Shown piece by piece: positions 11,501 to 26,778 of a stretch of DNA of 64,000 bases. The stretch lies in NCBI GenBank assembly GCA_000181795.3, contig CM012955.1:1604366-1668365 (forward strand). Reading direction: 5' to 3'. The translations under genes were made by a program, and so were the position numbers. Below the pieces are notes generated by a model that was not told the origin of the DNA, did no database searches, and saw nothing but the letters and a program-made list of their open reading frames with translations. Numbering within the stretch: position 1 is the stretch's first letter; each line of letters starts with the position of its first letter. The DNA comes from Trichinella spiralis. Its lineage: Eukaryota > Nematoda > Enoplea > Trichinellida > Trichinellidae.

Positions 11501-13398
11501 CTAAAAAGAGTTGGATCTCGAATTTTTAGACTCGCAATCCATCCACATTTTGGAAAACGTTTTGCTTTGATCAGTTTCAAAAATTCATTTTTTGCCTGCT
11601 CATCCGATAATACTACGCTCTTCTCCCATTCCAAAACATGGTAAGGAAACAATGAATCACATTTAAATTCAAACTCGTCATCTGAATTTTTTGCGAGTCT
11701 TCTCTTCGCTTCCATCTCTTTAAAACGTATTTCTTCAACTGTCAGTGGACGACAGTGTTTTCCCTATAAATAAACTAATTCAATTTTATAAAAGACCATT
11801 ATTCAACTGACCGACAACATTTAAGATAAAAAAAAACAAAATTATTCACCATATAAACAAGCAAACACTAATAGACAATTATTGTAAACAAAAAAATTAC
11901 AATAAAACATATCTTCCTCAAACGACACATGCTGCTTAACATTCAAATATATTTTTACAAAATTTATAATTTACCTCACCGCTTTCATACATACAGCATG
12001 GGCCAATTGGACCGATATTTGATAACCGTATGTTTGAAATCACTTGTTTTTCCTAAAAATTGACGTCAAATTTCCTACGTCAAATATCTAATATTCAATA
12101 TTTTTTAGATGTTCATTTCTCACTTCTATCTTTTCCTCTTCCACTTCTTCATTCTTCTTTCGTCCATAACCTTCTCCACTTGGAGGAATGTTCAGTTTAT
12201 CGTACCATTTCATGGCAACACCATAACGCCACGGTGCAACTTTCTTAGGTTCTGGTGGTAAAGGTTTTTCATTTGTAACTGGTTTTGAACTTTTGGGAAG
12301 TTTATGTAGTGCAATCTAAAAATTGCTACTATAATTAATAACACTTGCATAATATAAAACACATTATCTTAATACTTCATCATCAGCTTCAAATTCGTCT
12401 TCCAATGGTGATGATAACATCGGTAAATGATCGCCATTTTCAATTTGATCTTGCGCTTGCGTTAAAATAGCTGTTGGGATTAAATTTGGTTCCCATTTAT
12501 GATCAACGGCGGTCTCCAAACCATTAAAATCCAATGAATCTGAGTCAACACCACTTTCTGGTCGACGCCAATTTCTTGCAGAACGCCAAATCATTGGCAT
12601 ACTACTCGGTTTGCCAGGCCCGAAGAGTCGCGAGAATCGCAGAACCTGATTCTTTCTAAATTCTGGAAACAAAGTACTAACGTCATAGTCTCGATATTCC
12701 TCAGGCAGCATATTTGCCAATGGGGCTTCATCATCGCTTTCCTTTTCAGAATCAATCAATTCTTCAGTAGTTTCCTCGTCCTGAATAAAAAGCAAACCAT
12801 TCAAACCAACTGAAAAATGCATCCATATACATCCACAGCAAAATATACATTTTCTTGCAATGGCTGCTTCCAGAATTTGGAACAGGTTGGCTTGCTGAGA
12901 TCTTCTAACGCTTCAAATGATAATATAGTCAAAACACTATGCAAAAAGCCTAACAAAACTTACTTCCATCTGAAGCTAGTTCGTCGGTAGTTGAAAAGTC
13001 TACCGAATCTATAAAAGAAAATTTTATAATTAATCTAACTCTTTTCTTTTGAAAATACTTACCGCTGAAAACCAGTTTTACAGGTGGTAATGATACTTCT
13101 TCCATATCATCAGCAGTAACTAATCCGCTCAGATTCAAGACAGAAGATAAATGACCTAACTGACTCAATGTTTCCTGAAACAGTCGATTTAAAAATAAAA
13201 TAACAGAAACTTATTTTACAAACATCTTAAAATTATTTTTCAAAGCACAAGTCACAATAATCACATCACAAAATAGTTTCAGTCATTCAACATCAAAATA
13301 CTTACGCTGTCAAAAAAACTTTCATCGCTGCTTCCATCTTCATTTAAATTTCCAAACAAGGCAGATGTCAGAATTTTTTCACCAAAATCAGCGTCCAT
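5307..13398 (-). CDS. TAF1: TFIID subunit 1 (TAF1), double bromodomain
   Basis: Largest TFIID subunit; contacts TBP, TAF7 and promoter DNA in the nucleus. Coding exons, 5' to 3' on the minus strand: 13398-13306, 13174-13063, 13008-12964, 12910-12849, 12780-12376, 12315-12124, 12052-11975, 11763-11493, 11415-11084, 11026-10844, 10648-10475, 10409-10236, 10082-9892, 9806-9692, 9619-9472, 9409-9198, 9094-8951, 8847-8731, 8665-8587, 8443-8344, 8243-8129, 8013-6154, 6053-5930 and 5749-5307. All phases agree: 1922 aa, close to human TAF1. Order: TBP-binding N-end (ALFGNLNE); [10 protein letters not shown] with RLFGPGK; the conserved core ([75 protein letters not shown]); [11 protein letters not shown]; the zinc knuckle CSACGGKGH near residue 1265; a Ser/Thr-rich linker; bromodomain 1 (Asn in YNG, about 1588) and bromodomain 2 (FNG, about 1710); and an acidic tail. 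The start is the ATG 31 codons before the first donor; an in-frame ATG lies upstream. The donor at 10474 (gtgctg) is weak but required. Confidence 0.95.
8488..8519. repeat. (AT)n microsatellite in TAF1 intron
   Basis: Uninterrupted TA/AT dinucleotide array in the intron between TAF1 coding exons 8665-8587 and 8443-8344. Confidence 0.9.
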
Positions 13399-15749
13399 TT
13401 CAGTTTCCACTTTGCAATGAAAACCGGGAAGAAATGGAAACGTTAATTTAGAAACCATGAAAAAATTTCGGTGCAAAATATTTACTCATAAATTATTCAA
13501 CTGCTCTGTAACAAAATAAAATACAAGGTGAAAAAGGAATAAACAATCATTTTGCTCATGTTGAACTAAAAAGATTTAAATAGGCACATGAAATATGCAA
13601 ATTTTTAAAAATATGCTAACCCATAAGAAAAAGTGCACAGGCAATTTTGACGCATTCACCGAATGAAAAGTTCTTAAACTTTATAAGAATTTCGAATATG
13701 CTGTTTGAATTTGAATTTGAATATTCGAATAATAGAAATAATTTCATAAAATTTAATAATATGAAAAAATAACAAAGAAAGGTAAATAAAAATACAGTTG
13801 CACGCGTTCAAACCGCCACAATCACAGCCATCATTATGTAGGGCATACAATTGCTACCGTACAACTATGGCTTTCAGGGTCAATTGAATTGCAATTTATG
13901 ATTTTTACCGATTAGAGATTATGGATTTTTTATTAAAATAAAGCTTAAACTTTGTAAAACAATAAAAATTATTGTAAATTAGAATCATAAAAGTTTTAAT
14001 GCATTAATTTATTTCATAATAAGTACCGAACCTTATTCAAATACCGATTTGAATTTATAAAATCAAAAAAAAGTCAATAAAAGGAAATGGATAAAGCAAT
14101 TTTAGACAGCTATTCACAATAGATATTTTTACAGCAACTAATTTTTCAGTATCAGTGAATTGAGATTGATCATCAAAAAATGATGCTACATTGCTACAGT
14201 ACAGTAAGCTAAGTTGTACAGTAAGCTTGTTCTCAAGTAACTTCTTTTATATATTAAAAATGAATATTATATACATATTTATATTTCTTTATACATAATT
14301 ATTCATCAACTTATTATGCAATAATGTATAATAAAAAGATTTTAGACAGTCATTGCTTAAGTAAACAAAAGATACTTCATTTTAAATTAATATAGAAAAT
14401 TTGTGCATAATATTCAATTTAATTTTAATTTATATTTTAATAAATAATTTTTTATCATTTTCAGGTACACATTGTTATGTGCAGCATATATGTCAACTTC
14501 AAATTCGAGTGAGGTCAAAAGTTGATGAGCAAGTACTAATGAATAGTACTGAGATTCATACTTTACATTGCATCTTCTGGTGCTCGCTGTCGGTTTTCGT
14601 AGGTATTACAAAATCGATCTTAATTTAATTTCTACTTTTTTATTCCTGTTCATTTTGATTATTGTAAACATCATTTTTCGCATTAGTTTATCTGACTACA
14701 TTTTCAATCTCTAGTATCTATAGCGCAATTTTCTGTCATTTGTATATGATGAAATTTTTATAATATGTAAGAAATATATAGTTTTAAGCAATTTCTTTTT
14801 ATCAAATGAGCTTTATAGATTCTTTAATGGAATCTTCTTCTATCAATTTCAAATCTTAAACTGTCACTGTTTTCGTTTACTTATAACATATCACGTAGTA
14901 TTTTTTACTTTGCATATTTGAAGCGTAATGTTTAACTTTAAGATATGTATATGCTTCTTAGAATTTAACTGATTTGCATGTTTCTTATTTTATTTAATTA
15001 ATACGAACTTTCATTTGAAAGTCATAAGTTATTAGTTTTTAACTGTATATTTAAAAGTAACTGCGTATTTTCTTAAAATCCGGAATACATAGGACAATCA
15101 ATTAATAAATAAAGCAGGAGGTACTCTTTTAAGGAAACATCAGTTTAAATTGTTATTTAACTTATAGTATGAAAATATATTCTGACGAAGTTAGTAAACG
15201 AATTCTTAAATGATGCTGAGGTCAGAATGAGTCATTTTAAATAGTCAACCATTTTGAAATGGCTTTGCTACTTTTTGTAGTGCTTCAACACTAAATTTTA
15301 AATTGCTTTTACACTGAGTGATAATACTTTTAATTTCATCTAGTATATGATGATGAATAAGCTTACGATTTCGATTGTTTAGTTGAAATGAACTTAAAGC
15401 GTTTGTTTGAGTTGATTGAATTGCATTGTATATAATTTTTTTATTTCTGATGTATTTTAATGTTTGTTAGCTCAAGATTTAGCGATAAAAATAAAGCGAC
15501 GCAGGGGATGAATCTCTTTTGGTCAATGTGCTCAGTTTTAATTATGGAACTCATTTTTTTAAGTTACATTTCCTTTTCAGTTGTTTGAAGCTTCGTTGGC
15601 AGAAATATAAAACACATTTTTCTGATTGTTACAGTAATCTGTTAGTGATGATCAAGTTATTTGGCTAATTAAAAGTAATGAATTTATTTTTATGTATCTC
15701 TTTATTATAGTGTAGATTTTCGGTGAATTCGTATTTTAACGAAGAAAAT
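13399..15749. other. Divergent intergenic region, TAF1 / 15750 gene
   Basis: Roughly 2.3 kb of AT-rich sequence between two divergent genes, so it should hold both promoters. A 147-nt segment at 14465-14611, between a good acceptor (ttttcag) and a gtatta donor, is open in one frame and could be a 5' exon of the 15750 gene; I could not confirm it. No other gene is visible. Confidence 0.5.
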
Positions 15750-17178
15750 ATGGATACAAATCGTCCAAGATATTATCCATATAATCCAATTGTCATGCCG
15801 AGAACAGTACGCTTTCCCAATATTGTGTCAGGCCCAAGTAACTTGCGTCCGCTGCGTTATACGACAACTACTACTAGCGGTGTAATTTTCCCGAGAGCTC
15901 CGCAGCCTTTGACTGCTGTACCAGGTGCGCTGTTTTTAAAATTTTGAATTAACATAATACAGTATTTTGTCAGGAAGTATTTCTGCAGTGGCAAGGTATG
16001 GCTCACAGATTGCCATAAATAGTCCAGTTGCGAGGCAGGGTGTTGCCCCGGGTTCTGTGTTTACTTTGCAGACAAGACCGATGAGAGTGCCTGCCGTAAC
16101 TACTTCAGCTACCAGTAATCTCACTCGTCCAAGCATACTGCGTCGTCGACAATCTGCAACTGGTAGTGCAGAAACGGCAGGCGGTGGTGTTTCGGCACCG
16201 AAACGAATTTACACGGTGGATACTAATAGGTATTTGAATGAAACTGCCCCAAGACCGAATATTTCTACTCTCGGAGAGAAGACAATAATTGTTGTCAAAC
16301 GTGTTCCAATTGACGATACCAACAGTGAAGCGCATCGCCGAGTGGCGGCGAAAATACCAATTAGTTTGTCTTCAAATTTTACAGCAGCTTCCAACGCTTT
16401 GACAAAAGGGAATCCGACAGTACCATTGGGGACAGCTCCGTCTGCTGAAGCAGAGAAAGCAGCAACTGCGCCCGTTGGTCGTAAACGACCAAGAAAACAG
16501 CAACTCGGTGAACTCACCGATCGTGTTGAACCTCCAGCTGTCGCTACTGAGAAAGCTACACCCGCAGTTGTATCCTCAGGGAGTAATACGACTCGACGTG
16601 AACGGAAGACTTCTTCTACTGAGAGAATTACTCGCCAAAGTGGAACCGGTAAAGTTGGAAGGCCATCTTCGAACAAAGGAAGAAAAGGAAGCGATGGAAG
16701 TGCGACGTCTGGCAAGCGACACACTGCAGCGCAGCCTGCTGCTAAAGTTCGCTTGCCATCGTTTGGCTATGGGCCTAGGTCTAGACGTCGGATGGCCGTG
16801 AAACACACCGATGTGGCAGAGAATTCATCTTCGGCGAAATCGAAATTTGTGCAAAATTGGACTGATTCGGCGAGATTTTTACAAGATGTTGGTCGCTTAT
16901 TGTCCGCAGCATTTAGTCGTATGCAAGATTATGAAAGTAGCACTAAAAAACTTGTCAGTGTGGTGTCGAGCATGATTACTCGGGAAGATTTGGTGAAAAG
17001 TAATGAAATGCTTTTTGAACTTGCTAATAAGAATGACCAAAAGATGAAGCAGCTTCAAAATATATACGGTGGTTGTATTGGAGCTATTAAAAAGTCCTTT
17101 CTGGTGGTTGTATTGAACAAGATTGAGACAGGAAACAGTATTGCGGCTCGCAAAGCAAGCCGAATTTCAAAACGATAA
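15750..17178 (+). CDS. Unrecognised basic, low-complexity protein (probably nuclear)
   Basis: Two exons, 15750-15924 and 15974-17178, joined by a 49-nt intron, give 459 aa in phase. The ATG at 15750 is preceded by an A-rich context; an upstream exon near 14465 is possible. The N-terminal part is rich in Pro, Arg, Thr and Ser. The middle is strongly basic, with GRKRPRKQQ and, around residues 283-296, KVGRPSSNKGRKG, which resembles an AT-hook (GRP core), then RSRRR. The last third (from about KFVQNWTDSARFLQDV) is predicted helical and may form a coiled coil. Codon use and length argue for a real gene. I do not recognise a family. Basic runs and the AT-hook-like element suggest DNA or chromatin binding, as inference only. 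Poly(A) signal AATAAA at 17555-17560. Convergent with PRMT7. Confidence 0.75.
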
Positions 17179-17894
17179 ATAACATGATGGTAATGTAGAT
17201 TTGATTGTGCGTTTCAATGCATATTCCATGTTGTAGATTGTGCGTTGGATGTTTCAGAAGAAGTACAGTGGAATAGTCTCGCACATTCCCGAAGTATTCC
17301 GTTTGCTTTTTTTCGTCTTTATGCTATATGCAGTTTTTAAGATGTTTTTGCCTTGGGAGTCTTCATTTTCGAAATATGCTTTGTTTAAAAAGCAGCATTT
17401 GTGACGCTTTGAACAGTAATGAGGAAGGTTACGTTTTACAGAGCAGTCTTTTTGAAACATATTTAAAGTTTCACATTCATGAATTTACTCTTGATTTTGA
17501 ACAGTTTGACGATGAACGTGTGTGTGTGTGTGTGTATGCAATGTGATTGTAACAAATAAAAATGAAAATTACTAGTGGAAATGTTGAACAGTAACATTTT
17601 TAAATTTATCTCACTTTAATAGTATTTCATGGCGCAGTTAACGTAATACAAGAAGTGTACTGAAATTGAAAAATTCGATAAGATTTTGTTGATATTTATA
17701 ATATTTCAAAGCACTAAAGGACTGTTTTTTTATTTTATGAAGAATGCAGGTTAAAAAATTATCTGTAGATTTTGAAATCTATAATTTGAAGCTAGCTGTT
17801 TTGTTAAGTTCACTCTAAATCCCAGTACAATCGCCTAATCTATATTACATTTCACTTTCAGGGTACACTGGCTGTTCAGTGTTATCATTCTTTA
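17179..17894. other. Convergent 3' flanks
   Basis: 3' sequence of the 15750 gene and, on the other strand, of PRMT7. AATAAA occurs at 17555-17560 on the plus strand, and its complement at 17729-17734 serves the minus-strand gene, 161 nt past its stop. A (GT)n run lies at about 17519-17535. No coding sequence supported. Confidence 0.6.
17555..17560 (+). terminator. Poly(A) signal AATAAA, 15750 gene
   Basis: Canonical hexamer 377 nt after the stop codon at 17178, before the convergent PRMT7 gene. Confidence 0.5.
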
Positions 17895-21721
<3,827 letters not shown>

Positions 21722-24700
21722 GATGAGTTTCAGTTGGCTAAAATAGCATTACCAATTCTCAAAATATACATGTTGGTGCACGAGCCCGGTAGAACATGGG
21801 TCATTACGTCACAAACTTTCATCACTAGTAAATTTAAATTACTTTATAAAGGAAAGGTTCCGTAAAATTATGACAAATTACTGCCAATTTCAAAATATGA
21901 ATAAGTGCTATTTGTAATCAAAATGAATAACTGCAGATAAATGTACATAGGTACTTATTAGTTACTTATATAACATGGATATTCGTGTGTACATAATTTA
22001 TATCAGTTTAAAGTTAATTTAATATTATTATGCATATAGGCATTACTTTGTTAACTTTTCACTGTGATTTACTTATATTTAAGAAAATATCAACTTTTTA
22101 ATAATGTCTATCAAATGACAAGTAAGGTCAAATATTTGTGATTAAGCAGCAATGTTCCATCTGTCTATTTGTTTTCAAAAATTTGAATGTTTTTATGAAA
22201 AAAATAAGCAATACACATTTTATTATAAGTATATTAATATTTTTTCAGATATTTTGCTGTTAGAAGATGTAATACTCTTACTGTAAAATCGTTAACAAGA
22301 AAAAAATGTACTGCAGATGGCATTTCAGTTTTTACATCATTTTGTCAGCTTTATAGAAAAGCTTTGCAATCTTTTCGTGCGTAATTTTCAGTTAATTTTT
22401 GATTGAACAAACTGCACTGCATTTTTGAAATGCATTTTTCACTGTCTTTAATTATGCATTGATGCAAACAGTTTGTTATTTCATTTCAAAGCAAACTCAT
22501 TTTGAAAAGCATGGAATCTCTCAAGGTTTGCTAATTAAAAATAATAATCTACAGAGCAAGAGTATTTATTGTTGGAGTGAAAACATGATGCAGTTAATTG
22601 ATGATGAAAAGCTTACTTGAAAGATTGAGCTGAAGATTAATTGCCATAAAAATGAAATGCTACTAATCAGATTAAACAAACATTAGTAATATTAATAACG
22701 GCGGTGTTCGCACTATCAGAAATCCTTTTGACAGTTTGTTTTTCTTATATTTAATTAAAATGGTTTTTAATTTTTTAATCAAATTTACTGAAATAATACT
22801 GTTTCAATAAAAACAGTGCTGTTTTTATTTTTGTTTGAATAAAGTTACACTACAGTAAGAATTTTATAATATTAATTTATCGTAGAATGTGAGTAATATT
22901 GTTTGAGAATTTTATTTATTATTATTGCATAATATTTATAAATAAATTAATTTTTAAATTATCTTTCACATTACGAGCATTTATTTGTTGAAATTGCACT
23001 GAATTGTACTTGAAAATTGCTTTATTAAATGTAATTTTATGACTTGCGATGATTGTTTTTTTTTCAAAATTTTGTTGGCAATTTTACATTTTTGTACAAA
23101 AATATATAGTTTATAAATTTTAAAATTGAAAATGTAATTTTATGCCTTTTAATAATTTTTAAATCTGAAAAAGAAAAAAAAACGTTGCATATGAATGATG
23201 ATGATTGAATTGTTTGTCAACTGTTGAATGAATTGAAACTTTGCTGTGTTAATTGAAACTTGGTTGAAAAGTGCACAAAAAAATAAAGGCAATATTGAAC
23301 GTATTTGGATATTTCACGCGAGAAGTGAATGTTGAATTTCAATTATTGCGATGTAATAATAATTTTAAGAAATGACACAATAAATTGTTCTATTATTCAT
23401 GGAAATGTGCGTTGAAAAATCAATCAATGGTATCGAAGAGAAGAAGTTGAAGTTGAATTTATTGTTGGCAAAGTATTTTTTGCTTGTCGGTCAGTGTACA
23501 GATTTGTTGTTTGCCTTCTTCGACAGCTAATAACTTCAGCTTTTCCAACCTTGTTCGGATTGTTTGCCAAGCACAGACGCGCCCTGTAGGCGACCAAATC
23601 ATTTGTTATAGTTTTGTGTGCTTTTATGTTTTTCCGTCGTTCGCTTTACTACTTGCTAATTATTCATTTGTTGATTCGGTGACAAAGAAAGCAAACGTTG
23701 GCCGAATTGCAGCTTTTACGTTAAGCATGAATAATTTTCAACTTTGCAAGCGAATAATTCTCTCCGGTCATCGATCAACAACAGCAACAACAAGAGCAAG
23801 AACATTAAGCCTTGCGCGAGTTGGCCACTTTGGTCGACGCTTTATCCGTGCCATAAGCATCCGTGTTGTGTTGTTTCATTGCTTTTTCAATTTTTGAATT
23901 AAGCTCGTCAAACATTTCCTTGCCCGAGGATTTCGAGTTGTCAGTTTTATTCACATTTATCTTCAACATTCGGGCTAATTGCTTGCTGTTATTTACGGCC
24001 GATACTTTTATTTGTTGGAAAGCAATATTTTAAAATATACGTATATATATACATATGAATGTTTTTTTGTTCTTTATAGTTGGAGCATTTGAACAACACT
24101 TTTAACACACATATCCATTCAACAACACATGCTCAGTGAACAATTTGCCTTCAAGTAAACTTTCAATGCAATGATGGTAAGAATTGATTTTATTTTTTGC
24201 AGTAAAATTTATACTATTAATTTATATACACAACAAAAAATAGTTTAAGAAAAATTACTTATGACATGAATGAGATGTTGAATGTGATAGTAGCTATAAT
24301 AGAATTGAAAATTGTGCCCATGCATGTGTCTATGTCTGTGTGTTTATTAGTTTTATTTGAATGAGAATAATAATAAATTGCAAACAACGTGAATGGTGTG
24401 CTTGAATGTAAAATGTCATCGTAAGATTTTTGAATAAAAATCTTGGGACGATTTTACAGACTACACCCATTTCGCCTTGACCGTTTTTACCACGCGATCT
24501 GTTTGCTTTTATTATTTTCTCAATTTGCCTTTGATTCTTCCATTTTCGTCGAATCGTGCTGCTTCTTCAAATTTGACACGCAAATTAAGCCGTAAACAAA
24601 AACCATTTTATACATTTTTAAACTGTATAAAGTGAACAATGAAAAGTTTCTCATTGTGAATTGTGACAATAAAAATTGAACTTTTCTAATAGAAATGAAA

Positions 24701-26778
24701 ATTGAAATTTAAGAAAACAAAGAACATATTTTAAATTTATGTTGTCAAACCAATTGAGAAATGTTTTAAATTGAATTTTCAATTTCCCACGGTTTGTTTT
24801 TTTTGTTTTCTCGTTGGCTATTGAGAGAGAGAGAGAAAAGTATCCCTAGTGGAAAGAGATTCATAAACAATGACCAATAAGTGTGTGTGTGTGTGTGTGT
24901 GTGTATGGGGGGAGAAGGAAGAGGTGTATGAAAGGGTTCTCGATTGCTTCGATGAAGCCAATCGTCCATTCATACGTTGCGCATATTTTTTGTTGCAAGT
25001 TCCATTCACTAGCCAACTGCTTGCTTTTATTGCTGTTTCTCTACTATTACTGCTGCTGCTGCTTTTGCTCTTGCTGTTGCAAGTACTTTTTGTTGAACTT
25101 TGTTGCAATTTGCCCTTTTGTCCAAGATCACAACGTTGGTGGTGTGTCAAAGTCACATACAACTTTGTCTAATGAACCAGTTGCCACCAACAATCAGTGA
25201 TCAGATGAATTGCAATCTGTAAGCACAACTAAATTTTTATTTAATTAATTGTAATTTTTAATCTTATAAACTGAATGAAATTTTCATGAAATTGTTGCAC
25301 AATTTTTCAAAGTAGGACTAAAAACAATACGATACCATCATTATTATCATCATCATCATCATCATATCAGCGTTGTAAATCATAATAAATCGTTGAACAA
25401 GCGAAAATATTCGACAATTAAATTACGTCACTTTGAAATGGAATTGAAAATTTCTTTTTTCTATCATTTATTTATATACAACTTTGCTTTTGTGGAAAGA
25501 AAATATTCCAAATTTGTTTTATAGCATTAATTTAATTTTGTGATTATGAGTAAAATTGTTCTACATTCAGTAATAAATATGTTATGTAGATGTGATATTC
25601 GAAAAGCAAGCATTCTTGTTTCTATAATCTTCATATAAAGAATATACAATGAATAATATGATGAGAGATGGGAAATTTAATAAATTCGATGTTGTATAAG
25701 ATTTGAATTAAAATGGATTGGAAAAAAACAAAAAGAATAACGATCAACCGCGTGTGTGTATGTATGTATATAATATATAATAGCTTCTTGAGTTTTGTGA
25801 AAAATAAATAATAAATAAATACATTTATTCATATCATCATATATACATTGGAAATATTATTCATCATCTTTGAGACTGGATGATTTCGGCCTTGAATGAG
25901 TAGGATTGTTCTTTTTCATATTTCAACGCAGAACGTTGGCCGTTTACCAACACGTTGGCAGCGTTCAAAGTGCAATGACTTGGTTGGCTTCTCGTATAAT
26001 TTCTTCTTCGTCTTCTGCTTGGTGATGATGATTCTTCGTTCTTGGAATTGAACTTCCCAGCATCAAGCATACAGGCGCGTCGATTGGCACGTTCCAAATT
26101 TTCACAAACCGGCCCACACTTTCTCAGTTGCTCATTACCCCGGATGTTATATGGTCGAAGAGCATTTTGAAAATATTAACCGATTTTGACCCACGGCATG
26201 TTTTGCTTGTGTGCATATTTTCACGCTTAGTGAAGGCCGGCCATTATTCTGTGTATATTTTTCTGCCATCTTTCCGCCACCGCCCGCCTACCCTTCTTTT
26301 TGGTTCTTTTTGTCGGCCCGAGCGGTCGCAATTGATCCATCCAACTGTGATCGTCATGTTTTCCGCACGGACGGCAGCTGCATGTCGCTCTCTCCTGAGG
26401 ACAAATCATTCGCGCTTTCTTCGCCATGAGGTATGCAATCAATCAATAAAAGCTTTCAAGCCGCTTCATGTCATTCATTCACTCACTCTGTCTGTCTGTC
26501 TGTCTGTCTGTCTGTCGCTGTCATCTCTGCTTTCTCCCTCTCTAACTTTCCTTTTTTTGTGGGTGTGTCTGCACTTGTATACAACTTTCTCTACACACAC
26601 ACACACACACACACTCTCTCTCTCTCTTCCTATTGATTTATCTTTTTAAATTTATTCTTATTACAGATCATCATTACAGTTTCATATTTGTTTCTGTCGG
26701 GATCTTTATGGAAATTTTAATTTTAGACTCACAACAACAACAACAATCAGTGCTGACCTTGTTCCGGCCAGCTCTTCA
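21722..26778. other. 5 kb non-coding block upstream of neurabin
   Basis: AT-rich to about 23.4 kb, then mixed composition. It probably holds PRMT7 5' sequence and the promoter and 5' exons of neurabin. Simple repeats: (GT)n at 24881-24904, TGC/TTGC-rich near 25045-25080, (TCTG)n at 26487-26516, and (CA)n followed by (CT)n at 26593-26627. Open frames at 23484-23897, 25864-26097 (minus) and 26128-26649 have no recognisable domain; the last reads through the microsatellites. The acceptor at 26726 shows that at least one exon lies upstream of the neurabin coding exon. Confidence 0.5.
26487..26627. repeat. (TCTG)n and (CA)n(CT)n microsatellites upstream of neurabin
   Basis: Two separate arrays, TCTG at 26487-26516 and CA followed by CT at 26593-26627, within 300 bp upstream of the first neurabin coding exon. 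Confidence 0.85.

Noticed and set aside
14465-14611. Open segment between a ttttcag acceptor and a gtatta donor, upstream of the 15750 gene
   Set aside because: It could be a 5' exon, but it has no start, no partner exon with proven phase and no recognisable peptide.
16209-16724. 171-codon minus-strand frame inside the 15750-17178 gene
   Set aside because: Antisense shadow of a low-complexity exon; no splice sites or domain.
23484-23897. 137-codon plus-strand frame
   Set aside because: No domain, no splice context and unstable composition; not distinguishable from chance.
26128-26649. 173-codon plus-strand frame upstream of neurabin
   Set aside because: Reads through TCTG and CA/CT microsatellites, with no conserved motif and no supported splicing.
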